DNA from: SIG471 sp045638565
Lineage (GTDB): Bacteria > Bacillota > Clostridia > Oscillospirales > Butyricicoccaceae
Reading direction: 5' to 3'
DNA: 7,913 nt
NCBI GenBank assembly: GCA_045638565.1
Contig: JAZUBN010000180.1
Location: 1-7,913 of the forward strand
Shown: piece after piece, positions 1 to 6,070 of the stretch
Numbering within the stretch: position 1 is the first letter of the stretch
Layout: each line of letters opens with the position of its first letter
Made by a program: the position numbers and the translations under genes
The notes under the pieces: model-generated
The model's database searches: none
Told to the model about the DNA's origin: nothing
Seen by the model: only the letters and a program-made list of their open reading frames with translations

Positions 1-508
1 ATGTGATATATTCCCCGTCTGTGTCATAAATGGCATTTTCAATCTTATCACGGTAGACCTCCCCGTCCTCTCCCCACATTTCTTCAGGAGATTTATCGGT
101 ATATGCCTTACAATGACTGTGGTCGGAGCAGAGCTGTGCGCCATTGTGGCTTTTGTCGATTTCATATCCCTGCTCATAGCGGTAAAGCTTATTGAGGGTG
201 TATGTACGGGCGGCAACCGCCTGCGCCTTTATGGCTTCAATGGGAAAGGAAGCAGGAATCTCAGCGCAGATTACGCCATAAAGATAATCGTGAAGATTCA
301 TCGATATAACTTCGCCATCGTGCATAATACTGATGGTGGTATTTTCGTCGCAGCTCTCTTTGGCGATGACCTTCTTTTCATCATTTTCGGTTGCGGCTGT
401 GGTGTATTCTCTTATTGTATAGCTATCCTTGTCCATAAAAAGGGCGGCAATATCCCTCATATTTGTCAGCAGAAAGCATATAAAAAGCAAAAGTGTGATT
501 TTTTTCAT
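1..508 (-). CDS. spoIID: Stage II sporulation protein D (SpoIID), 5' part, truncated by the window edge
   Basis: The minus strand is open from the ATG at 508-506 to the edge, giving 169 residues. SpoIID is the mother-cell lytic transglycosylase that works with SpoIIP and SpoIIM to thin septal peptidoglycan during engulfment. Residues 2-17 are a Lys-Lys start plus a hydrophobic stretch, a signal anchor. The family core begins with YLYGVICAEIP (75-85), whose Glu83 fits the catalytic glutamate, followed by IEAIKAQAVAARTY (90-103). His121, Cys127 and Cys133 have the spacing I recall for the zinc site of Clostridioides difficile SpoIID (His134/Cys140/Cys146), which favours true SpoIID over general SpoIID/LytB relatives. 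The start is supported by AAAGGAG at 514-520. The family is normally about 300-350 residues, so roughly half lies beyond position 1. In sporulating Bacilli the gene is under sigma-E; I found no convincing sigma-E promoter here. Confidence 0.92.
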   Translation of the reverse strand, partial: MKKITLLLFICFLLTNMRDIAALFMDKDSYTIREYTTAATENDEKKVIAKESCDENTTISIMHDGEVISMNLHDYLYGVICAEIPASFPIEAIKAQAVAARTYTLNKLYRYEQGYEIDKSHNGAQLCSDHSHCKAYTDKSPEEMWGEDGEVYRDKIENAIYDTDGEYIT

Positions 509-556
509 ATTTACTCCTTTATTTTTCCACGAAATGTAGAATTATTCTTTTATCTG

Positions 557-565
557 TGATATAAT
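557..565 (+). promoter_or_regulatory. Extended -10 promoter for the 606-1853 membrane protein gene
   Basis: The sequence TGATATAAT is a perfect TGn extended -10 with a consensus TATAAT hexamer at 560-565. No good -35 hexamer sits 16-18 bases upstream, which is common for extended -10 promoters. It would start transcription near 572, leaving a leader of about 33 bases before the ATG at 606. The 97-base gap between this gene and the divergent spoIID is AT-rich, so chance matches are possible. Confidence 0.5.
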
Positions 566-605
566 TATTATTTGTAATCTATTTATATTCCCATGGAGTG
601 ATTTT

Positions 606-1853
606 ATGAAAAAACGTATTGCAAATCTTCTCTTTCTCATATCCATCTTTATCGGTGCAGGTGTGGGTTTTGTGAGAAGTAATATTTTTCTTAAGCACTA
701 TGACGGCTTCACAGGGGTTGTCTTAAATACTGCCTCCCTTTCGCTGACTTTGCTTACAGCCTTCCTTGTGATTTTTGCTGCCGCTGTATTTGTTATCTGC
801 AGAAGATTTTTCTCTTCCTGCCAGATTTCACGCAAGTTGGGCCTTATCGATAAAATACTGATACTTGTCGGCGCAGTTTCCATCGGCATTTCGGCTTATC
901 TTGCCTTCACAATGCAGGGCGGCTTTTTTGAAAAGACATTCGCTGTGTCCTCCGTTATTGCCATAATTTATTTTGTCCTCGTTGTTATGAATGCAAAGGG
1001 CACAATGGTGGACCTGCTTTCCTGCGCCTCGGTGCTTCCTGCAGCTCTTATCCTTCTCAGCATCTATAAGACTAACATCAGATTCCCTAACATCTCCCTT
1101 TTCGCTTTCGAAGTCCTTGCTGCCCTTTTCCTTATGCTCGGCTTCTATTTCATCTCGGCAAGAAGCTTCAAGCACGTAACTGCCGATATGCCTGTATGGG
1201 TGGTTTCTCTCGGCATTATGTTCTCGCTTGCAGCCATCGTGACACATCATCTTGTAATCAGAAACTATATTTTTGAGCCTGTTATGAGCCGTTTTGCACC
1301 ATTTTACTTTATCGGCGCATTCCTTGTGCTCCTCGGCTTTACATCCTCTCCCGAGGCTGAAAAGCAGGAAAAAATCATATTGAGCGGCGATGGCTTTGTA
1401 ATTGCAAACGGCGAAACTCAGATTGGTTTTGATGCTGAAGCCTCAAAGATTTTCCTTTCACACAAGACAGAAAACGATAGCAGAAATATGGCTGTCACAG
1501 AGGAAGATTCATATTTCTCCATCAGGGATTTTTCCGTTTCAGGCTTTATGTTTGATGGCGAAGGTGATGCCCTTTACGGACAGCATATCACAACTCCAAA
1601 CGGCGTGACGCTGCTTAATTTCACTCAGGCCTCTCCATCCAACATCGGCAAAAAGCTTGTGAAGAAGCTTCGTGATGAGCACGGAAATGTGGACTATATA
1701 CTTGTTAAATGCAACGAAGATATGTCCGCTCTGCTCTCTCTTGTCATAGATGACATCAAGCACAAAAACATCCTTGTACTCTCCCTTGAGGACGGATTGG
1801 AATCGCTGAATGAAAAGATGGTATTCACCACTCAGGGCGAGTTCATACTCTAA
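606..1853 (+). CDS. Unrecognised polytopic membrane protein with a soluble C-terminal domain
   Basis: I do not recognise a family for this 415-residue protein. Hydrophobic stretches at about 5-23, 36-65, 83-102, 111-129, 135-154, 164-184, 196-217 and 231-247 suggest eight membrane segments. Basic residues in the 66-82 and 185-195 loops and the MKKR start predict both ends in the cytoplasm. Residues ~250-415 are hydrophilic and look folded: probable beta strands (KIILSGDGFVIANG), a basic helix (NIGKKLVKKLRDEHG), then alternating strand/helix segments such as VDYILVKC and NILVLSLEDG. There is no clear nucleotide-binding or protease motif. The ATG is preceded by GGAGTG (595-600) and an extended -10 promoter. 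The gene is monocistronic, divergent from spoIID and convergent with the HAD phosphatase gene, sharing a terminator with it. A sporulation or envelope role is only a guess from position. Confidence 0.85.
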   Translation: MKKRIANLLFLISIFIGAGVGFVRSNIFLKHYDGFTGVVLNTASLSLTLLTAFLVIFAAAVFVICRRFFSSCQISRKLGLIDKILILVGAVSIGISAYLAFTMQGGFFEKTFAVSSVIAIIYFVLVVMNAKGTMVDLLSCASVLPAALILLSIYKTNIRFPNISLFAFEVLAALFLMLGFYFISARSFKHVTADMPVWVVSLGIMFSLAAIVTHHLVIRNYIFEPVMSRFAPFYFIGAFLVLLGFTSSPEAEKQEKIILSGDGFVIANGETQIGFDAEASKIFLSHKTENDSRNMAVTEEDSYFSIRDFSVSGFMFDGEGDALYGQHITTPNGVTLLNFTQASPSNIGKKLVKKLRDEHGNVDYILVKCNEDMSALLSLVIDDIKHKNILVLSLEDGLESLNEKMVFTTQGEFIL

Positions 1854-1863
1854 TTTCCAAAAT

Positions 1864-1902
1864 AAAAAAAGTCTTCCTTCTGTGGAAGACTTTTATTTTT
1901 TA
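1864..1902. terminator. Bidirectional Rho-independent terminator between convergent genes
   Basis: A perfect stem GTCTTCC (1871-1877) / GGAAGAC (1884-1890) with a six-base loop is extended by A-T pairs on both sides (AAAA 1867-1870 with TTTT 1891-1894). On the plus strand it is followed by a T-rich run to 1901; on the minus strand by seven T residues and then ATTTT. It lies 10 bases after the stop of the membrane protein gene and overlaps the stop codon of the HAD gene at 1900-1902, so it can end both transcripts. Confidence 0.9.
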
Positions 1903-2703
1903 GAACTTCTTATCAAGCCATTCGATCATGGATGCGAGGGCGTGGTTATTATTGTCTGTTACGATAACGTCTGCCATTTCCTTGATTTTATCCTGGGAGT
2001 TTGCAGGGCAGAATGAAATGCCTGCCGCTTCGATAAGCTCGATATCGTTGAGATGGTCACCGATTGTAAAGAGATACTTCGGATCGATATTTTCCGCCTT
2101 GCAAACTTCAAGAGCACCTGTGCCCTTGTCGACACCCTTGCTCATTGCCTCGAAGAAACGGCTGCCCGAACGCTGATAGAACCATTCAGGATGCTTTTCG
2201 CGGGCATAAGCCTCGACCTCGTCCATCTTATCTGTTGGGATGCAGAAGTTGATTTTTACCCAAGGAAGAGGGATTTCTGTCGACTTCTTTTCAATCATCG
2301 GAAGGCGAATCTGCTTGAAATGCCAGTCTGTGATTTCGTTGCCGTTGACGACAAACTCTGTGAAATCGAGATAGACCTCACCTGCCACGAATGGGAACTG
2401 ACTGCAGATATCATCGATGAACGGAATGCAAGTTTCGTCCATATACTTCTGGAAAACGAACTTGTCCGCCTTGAAATCGTAAACGCCTGCGCCGTTACAA
2501 ACCACAACGGGAGCGTTTATCGGAAGGTGCTGGACATAGTATTCCATCGAGCTTTTAGAACGACCTGTGGCAAGAGTGAACTTGCCGCCATTATCGACAA
2601 AATACTGGATTGCTTTGATGTTTTCCTCGCTTATCTGCTTTTCGCTGTCGAGGAGAGTGCCGTCCATATCGGACAGGATGAGCATACCGTCAAACTTTTT
2701 CAT
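1900..2703 (-). CDS. Cof-type (HAD superfamily IIB) phosphatase
   Basis: This 267-residue protein has all four haloacid-dehalogenase motifs. Motif I is DMDGT (12-16), with the Asp12 nucleophile and Asp14 acid/base. Motif II is LATGR with Thr46. Motif III is Lys193 in GVDKGTG. Motif IV is GDHLND (215-220), with metal-binding Asp216 and Asp220. The long insert between motifs II and III (about 80-185) is the C2 cap of the Cof/YidA group. Members are cytoplasmic Mg2+-dependent phosphatases acting on sugar phosphates, FMN, pyridoxal phosphate and similar metabolites; the substrate cannot be read from sequence. The ATG has GGAG at 2710-2713, six bases upstream and inside the end of rluD. It starts 3 bp after the rluD stop, so it is probably the last gene of the lspA-rluD unit. 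Confidence 0.93.
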   Translation of the reverse strand: MKKFDGMLILSDMDGTLLDSEKQISEENIKAIQYFVDNGGKFTLATGRSKSSMEYYVQHLPINAPVVVCNGAGVYDFKADKFVFQKYMDETCIPFIDDICSQFPFVAGEVYLDFTEFVVNGNEITDWHFKQIRLPMIEKKSTEIPLPWVKINFCIPTDKMDEVEAYAREKHPEWFYQRSGSRFFEAMSKGVDKGTGALEVCKAENIDPKYLFTIGDHLNDIELIEAAGISFCPANSQDKIKEMADVIVTDNNNHALASMIEWLDKKF

Positions 2704-2706
2704 ATC

Positions 2707-3618
2707 TTACTCCAAAGGCTTTAATTTTTTCAAAAATGTTTCAAAATATTCCGGCAAAGGACATTCGACATGGATATTTTCCTCTGTCGCAGGATGGATG
2801 AACTCCAGCTCCTTTGCGTGCAGGCATTGTCCATCAATGCCAGACTTATCGGTCTTGTTGCCATATACATTATCACCTGCAATAGGGTGATGGATGTGCG
2901 CCATATGGACACGAATCTGATGTGTTCTGCCCGTCTGCAGCTTACATTCAACAAGAGTATAGCCCACATAGCGGGCAAGCACCTTAAAATGCGTTACGGC
3001 ATCTCTGCCGTTAGCGATAATCGCCATCTTCTTGCGGTCCTTCAGGCTTCTGCCGATAGGTGCATCGATTGTGCCGCTGTCCTCTTTGATATTGCCCAGG
3101 ACGAGGGCATAGTATTTTCTGCTGAGGGTGCGTGTCTTGAGCTGGTCGGAAAGATGACGGTGAGCCATATCATTTTTTGCAACGATAAGCAGACCGCTTG
3201 TTTCCTTGTCGATTCTGTGCACAATACCCGGACGCTGCACTCCGCCGATGCCCGAAAGGTCTTCCTTGCAGTAATCGAGCAGGGCATTGACTAAAGTGCC
3301 GTCTTCGTTGCCAGGCGCAGGATGCACAACCATTCCTTTGGGCTTGTTGATAACAAGCACGTCCTTGTCTTCATATCGGATATCAAGGTCCATCTTCTGA
3401 GGAAGCGCCTCGTAAGGCTTGAGCTCAGGCATTGTTATCTCAATGCTGTCCCCCTCTGCGACCTTGTAGTTTTTCTTTATTTTCTTGCCGTTTACCGTGA
3501 TATTTCCCTCTTCAATAAGGTTTACACAGGCATTTCGTGACATATTTTCCACATTTTCAGCGATATATGCATCGATTCGCTTTCCTGCATTGAGGCTGTC
3601 GACAATGAGATTATTCAT
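2707..3618 (-). CDS. rluD: RluA/RluD-family pseudouridine synthase (YlyB-like)
   Basis: The product is 303 residues from the ATG at 3618-3616. An N-terminal S4 RNA-binding domain (about 12-60, containing MSRNACVNLIEEGNITVNGK) is followed by the RluA-type catalytic domain. The signature HRIDKETSGLLIVAK carries the catalytic Asp137, and GRTHQIRVHM (230-239) matches a conserved family motif. These enzymes convert uridine to pseudouridine in large-subunit rRNA; the exact site is not predictable, and 'rluD' is a family label. The frame stays open upstream to a TTG at 3648 and an ATG at 3639. I prefer 3618 because the S4 domain follows directly and GAGG sits about nine bases before it; the upstream residues encode only a short basic stretch inside lspA. 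The start overlaps the lspA stop by 8 bp. The lspA-rluD pair is common in Firmicutes. Confidence 0.95.
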   Translation of the reverse strand: MNNLIVDSLNAGKRIDAYIAENVENMSRNACVNLIEEGNITVNGKKIKKNYKVAEGDSIEITMPELKPYEALPQKMDLDIRYEDKDVLVINKPKGMVVHPAPGNEDGTLVNALLDYCKEDLSGIGGVQRPGIVHRIDKETSGLLIVAKNDMAHRHLSDQLKTRTLSRKYYALVLGNIKEDSGTIDAPIGRSLKDRKKMAIIANGRDAVTHFKVLARYVGYTLVECKLQTGRTHQIRVHMAHIHHPIAGDNVYGNKTDKSGIDGQCLHAKELEFIHPATEENIHVECPLPEYFETFLKKLKPLE

Positions 3619-4225
3619 CTTCGAGTACCTCTTCCTCATCAGGTTCAATAATGATTACATTTTTCTGTTCGGATTCTTCTCCGCAGGAATCGATTTCATT
3701 TTCAACCTGACAGATAATATCATCAAGCTCAGGCATAGCGCCATACTCATTGACGGAGGCTTCAGTTTCCTTTTTCTTTTTGTCGTCAAATTCTGTCAAG
3801 AACATATAGAGAATGAAGAAAACTGCGCCGACAGTGATGAAAATATCAGCTACATTGAAGATTGCAAACTTCATAAAGAGCACTTCAAACATATCGACAA
3901 CATAGCCGTATCTCATTCTGTCGATGGCGTTGCCAACTGTGCCTGCCGCAATCATAACTGCGCCAAGCTTGCTCCACCATGTTGTGAAGTAATTTTTCTT
4001 ATACATATACCAGAGAATGCTGATGAAGATAACGGCTACAACGATGAAAAACCATCTTGCGCCCGAAAGCATACTGAATGCAGCGCCCTTATTTTCGGCA
4101 TATGTGAGGGCTAAAAATCCCGGAAGGACTTCCATACTGCCCGCTTCTTTCAGAACTTCCACAGTCCAGTGCTTGACCCACATATCAGAGGCAAGAAAGG
4201 CTGCAAAAAGAAGAATATATATCAT
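3611..4225 (-). CDS. lspA: Lipoprotein signal peptidase II (LspA) with an acidic C-terminal extension
   Basis: LspA is the membrane aspartyl protease that cleaves the signal peptide of lipid-modified prolipoproteins. The 204-residue protein has four hydrophobic segments (about 1-16, 56-75, 86-101, 123-144). It carries NKGAAFS (45-51), GNAIDR with Asp102, VVD at 109-111, and FNVAD with Asp127; Asp102 and Asp127 fit the catalytic pair. The family is usually about 150-170 residues. Here residues 145-204 form a charged tail of about 60 residues with some 23 Asp/Glu, four consecutive Lys near its start and two Cys; topology predicts it is cytoplasmic. I chose the ATG at 4225 because AAAGGA lies six bases upstream; a GTG at 4240 would swallow that site. 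It is preceded by an attenuator-like hairpin and a repeat, and followed by rluD, which it overlaps by 8 bp. Confidence 0.95.
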   Translation of the reverse strand: MIYILLFAAFLASDMWVKHWTVEVLKEAGSMEVLPGFLALTYAENKGAAFSMLSGARWFFIVVAVIFISILWYMYKKNYFTTWWSKLGAVMIAAGTVGNAIDRMRYGYVVDMFEVLFMKFAIFNVADIFITVGAVFFILYMFLTEFDDKKKKETEASVNEYGAMPELDDIICQVENEIDSCGEESEQKNVIIIEPDEEEVLEDE

Positions 4226-4230
4226 TTGGT

Positions 4231-4237
4231 TTCCTTT
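4231..4237 (-). promoter_or_regulatory. Ribosome binding site that fixes the lspA start
   Basis: Read on the minus strand, AAAGGAA sits about six bases before the ATG at 4225-4223. It lies inside the reading frame if translation began at the GTG at 4240, so it argues for the shorter, ATG-started LspA. Confidence 0.7.
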
Positions 4238-4240
4238 CAC

Positions 4241-4264
4241 AAAAAGCAGGACAACGCCTGCTTT
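4241..4264 (-). terminator. Hairpin with T-run just before lspA: terminator or attenuator
   Basis: On the minus strand AAAGCAGG (4264-4257), a six-base loop, and CCTGCTTT (4250-4243) form a perfect 8-bp stem. The last three T of the arm run on into two more, giving five T in a row. It ends only four bases before the lspA ribosome binding site. It could terminate the corA-aldolase transcript, or attenuate a transcript starting in the AT-rich 4265-4290 stretch. On the plus strand the T-run is interrupted, so it is oriented for leftward transcription. Confidence 0.55.
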
Positions 4265-4293
4265 GAGAGTTTTTATTTATATTTTATGACACC

Positions 4294-4392
4294 TCATCCA
4301 CCATCCTGCGGATGGTCCCCCTTCCCAAACGGGGTCCCCGACAAGCCTGCTTGTTGGGGTGTGAATCAAGGGGAAGGCTTTGAGAAGGATGA
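4294..4392. repeat. Folded palindromic repeat (REP/MITE-like) between the aldolase gene and lspA
   Basis: The element is built from nested inverted repeats. Its outermost arms are TCATCC (4294-4299) and GGATGA (4387-4392). Inside is a 7-bp hairpin ACCATCC/GGATGGT (4300-4316, loop TGC), then a second pair CCTTCCC (4320-4326) / GGGAAGG (4371-4377). These enclose a long hairpin at 4336-4359 with a 10-bp stem including one G-T pair. GC content is visibly higher than in the AT-rich DNA flanking its left side. Its wording (CACCTCATCC..., ...AAGGGGAAGGCTTTG) resembles dispersed palindromic repeats I recall between genes in gut Clostridia, but only one copy is visible here. It encodes no protein. It lies four bases past the aldolase stop codon, so it may also protect or end that mRNA. 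Confidence 0.7.
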
Positions 4393-4395
4393 CAA

Positions 4396-5073
4396 TTACA
4401 CAGCGCGGATTTCCACGATTTCTCCCGTATCTTCCCCCATAAGAGGGTCATACATACGAAGCTTTTTCTGCCCTTCAGGCGGGAGGATATTTACCTTGCC
4501 CATCTGTCTGGCGATGAAATAGGCATTTGCCGCCTGCTCAACTGCGCAAGCCGCATCAAAGGCGTGCCAGAGGGTGGCCCCCATAGCAACTGTGCCGTGA
4601 TTTTTAAGAAGTGCAACATTATTGCCAACTTCCATACCACCGAGAGCGCTGTCACCAAGCTGGTCTGTGCCCGGCATTGCAAAAGGCATAACCTTGACAG
4701 GCTGACTGCAGTACATACAAAGCTCGTGGTTGATAAGAGGGATTTCCTCGTCTGCCACCGCCATGGCTGTGGCATAAATCGAATGACAATGGACGATGCC
4801 GCACACGCGAGGGTATTTTTTATAGATGGCGGCGTGCATACGCCATTCGCTTGAAGGCTTGTATTCGCCTTCGATAATATTTCCGTCGATATCGATAACT
4901 GTGATATCTTCCGGTGTGAGAAGCTCATAATGCTTTGAGGTCGGCTTGATGGCGATAAGACCTGTCTTGCGGTCGCGAGCCGAAACATTGCCGCCTGTAT
5001 TCATTGTAAGCTGACTTTTTATCATCTGATTGCCGTAAAAGACAACCTGTTCACGCAATTCTTTAAGCAGCAT
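4396..5073 (-). CDS. Class II aldolase/adducin-family protein, L-fuculose-phosphate aldolase-like
   Basis: The 225-residue length matches FucA/AraD-type enzymes. These use Zn2+ to cleave or epimerise phosphorylated ketoses; FucA splits L-fuculose 1-phosphate into dihydroxyacetone phosphate and L-lactaldehyde. Visible motifs are the phosphate-binding TGGNVSAR (26-33), SSEWRMH with Glu76 as probable catalytic acid/base, the zinc ligands His95 and His97 in GIVHCHS, and the third ligand His159 in LLKNHG. No other fucose, rhamnose or arabinose gene is present, so the substrate is open; L-ribulose-5-phosphate 4-epimerase or methylthioribulose-1-phosphate dehydratase relatives are alternatives. The ATG overlaps the corA stop by one base (TAATG) and has only a weak upstream AAGAG, which suggests translational coupling to corA. 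The stop lies just before a palindromic repeat. Confidence 0.9.
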   Translation of the reverse strand: MLLKELREQVVFYGNQMIKSQLTMNTGGNVSARDRKTGLIAIKPTSKHYELLTPEDITVIDIDGNIIEGEYKPSSEWRMHAAIYKKYPRVCGIVHCHSIYATAMAVADEEIPLINHELCMYCSQPVKVMPFAMPGTDQLGDSALGGMEVGNNVALLKNHGTVAMGATLWHAFDAACAVEQAANAYFIARQMGKVNILPPEGQKKLRMYDPLMGEDTGEIVEIRAV

Positions 5074-5999
5074 TAGAAAATATCTCTTTTCTTAAGGAAT
5101 AACCAGATAAGTCCGATTGCGATACCCGAAACAACTATCGGGAATACAGAGTTTGCTATCGGCAGATTTGTGACATTCATACCGTAATAGCTGAATATAA
5201 TGGTCGGAATCGTCATAAAGATAGTCATAAGAGTGAGAACCTTCATGATCTGGTTCATATTGTTGGAGATGATGGAGGCGTATGCATCCATTGTGCTGTT
5301 GAGTGTGTGAGTATAGATATCGGCCATTTCGATAGCCTGCTTAAACTCGATGATTACATCTTCAAGCAATTCCTGATCCTCGTCATACAGCTTGATGATT
5401 CTGCCGCGGAGCAGCTTTTCAAGTGTGGCTTCGGAGGATTTAAGGGATGCCGAGAAGTAAACGAGGGATTTTTCAAGATTTAAGAGCTGCATAATTTCCT
5501 GATTTCTCTGGGATTTATAGAGCTCGTCCTCGCTTCGGTCGGAAGCCTTTTCAATCTGACGCAGATGGAAAAGATATCGGTTTGCAGCTCTCAGCATAAG
5601 GAGAAGCAGGAATCTTGTCTTCTGCATTGTATCGACACCACGGATGATGCCGTTTTTGAAGTCGGAAATAACTGATGTTTCCTTGAGGGCAACAGTGATA
5701 ATGCCCTTCTTTGTCATGACAACACCGAGAGGAAGTGTGGAAAAGACCACTGTGCCATCCTCTTCCTTTTCTGCCATAGGAACGTCGACGATGATGAGAG
5801 TCTGCTCGTCTTCTGTTTCGATACGGGAAGTTTCTTCATCGTCCAGCGCAGCTTTGATGAAGACCAGCTCGGCTTCAGCAAATCGGCTTGCCATATATAT
5901 TTCTTCTTCGGTAGGGTTTATCAGATTGATCCACACGCCGTCTTCATATTCTTCAACTTCGCGGATGCTGCTGCCTGCAGTCTTATAAAAATTGATCAA
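5073..5999 (-). CDS. corA: CorA-family divalent metal (Mg2+) transporter
   Basis: The 308-residue protein has the CorA layout: a long acidic, mostly helical cytoplasmic domain (1-250) and two C-terminal membrane helices (about 252-272 and 284-302). The hallmark YGMNVTNLP lies at 272-280, with the GMN selectivity motif at 273-275 ending the first helix. CorA proteins assemble as pentamers and carry Mg2+, sometimes Co2+ or Ni2+, across the membrane. Early features such as GVWINLINPTEEEI (21-34) and ALDDEETSRIE (51-61) match the CorA branch common in Firmicutes and support the TTG start at 5999-5997. That start has a strong AAAGGGGG seven bases upstream. The gene starts only 29 bp past the ftsZ terminator hairpin and ends overlapping the aldolase start by one base. 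Confidence 0.94.
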   Translation of the reverse strand: MINFYKTAGSSIREVEEYEDGVWINLINPTEEEIYMASRFAEAELVFIKAALDDEETSRIETEDEQTLIIVDVPMAEKEEDGTVVFSTLPLGVVMTKKGIITVALKETSVISDFKNGIIRGVDTMQKTRFLLLLMLRAANRYLFHLRQIEKASDRSEDELYKSQRNQEIMQLLNLEKSLVYFSASLKSSEATLEKLLRGRIIKLYDEDQELLEDVIIEFKQAIEMADIYTHTLNSTMDAYASIISNNMNQIMKVLTLMTIFMTIPTIIFSYYGMNVTNLPIANSVFPIVVSGIAIGLIWLFLKKRDIF

Positions 6000-6006
6000 C
6001 GTTTAG

Positions 6007-6014
6007 CCCCCTTT
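6007..6014 (-). promoter_or_regulatory. Strong ribosome binding site before the TTG start of corA
   Basis: Read on the minus strand, AAAGGGGG lies seven bases before the TTG at 5999-5997. It decides for the TTG: the next in-frame ATG (Met36) would remove the conserved N-terminal WINLINPTEEE segment. Confidence 0.7.
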
Positions 6015-6022
6015 CTTTAATT

Positions 6023-6053
6023 CCAAACAAAGGGCGGATGTGCTCCGCCCTTT
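6023..6053 (-). terminator. Rho-independent terminator after ftsZ
   Basis: A perfect 10-bp stem, AAAGGGCGGA (6029-6038) with TCCGCCCTTT (6044-6053) around a five-base loop, starts 17 bases past the ftsZ stop. On the minus strand it continues into TTTGTTTGG, a modest T-tract. The plus strand also shows T-rich DNA after the stem. With corA starting 29 bp further on, there is hardly room for a separate corA promoter, so the terminator is probably leaky or corA is transcribed from inside ftsZ. Confidence 0.85.
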
Positions 6054-6070
6054 TCTGTTTTTAAGTAGTC

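Noticed and set aside
113..559. Plus-strand open frame at the left end that could be taken for a small membrane protein
   Set aside because: It is the in-register antisense of spoIID, whose motifs on the minus strand are clear.
543..590. Sigma-E type promoter for spoIID (GAATATA-like -35, ATAATTAT-like -10 on the minus strand)
   Set aside because: The -10 lacks the key leading C and matches poorly, and in such AT-rich DNA similar matches arise by chance.
828..1250. Minus-strand open frame of 140 codons inside the membrane protein gene
   Set aside because: It is in register with the sense gene, has a composition rich in Cys, His and Asp typical of antisense translation, and the sense frame shows regular membrane segments.
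2053..2724. Plus-strand open frame of 223 codons over the HAD gene
   Set aside because: It is an in-register shadow; the minus strand carries all four HAD motifs in order.
3619..3648. Longer rluD starting at the TTG at 3648 or the ATG at 3639
   Set aside because: The extra residues are a short basic stretch inside lspA with no family match, and no good ribosome binding site precedes the TTG.
3485..4114. Plus-strand open frame of 209 codons over lspA and the start of rluD
   Set aside because: It is an antisense shadow; LspA and RluD signatures are complete on the other strand.
4265..4309. Sigma-A promoter for lspA on the minus strand (TATAAA or TAAAAT as -10)
   Set aside because: No acceptable -35 lies at the right spacing, so it is not listed as a feature.
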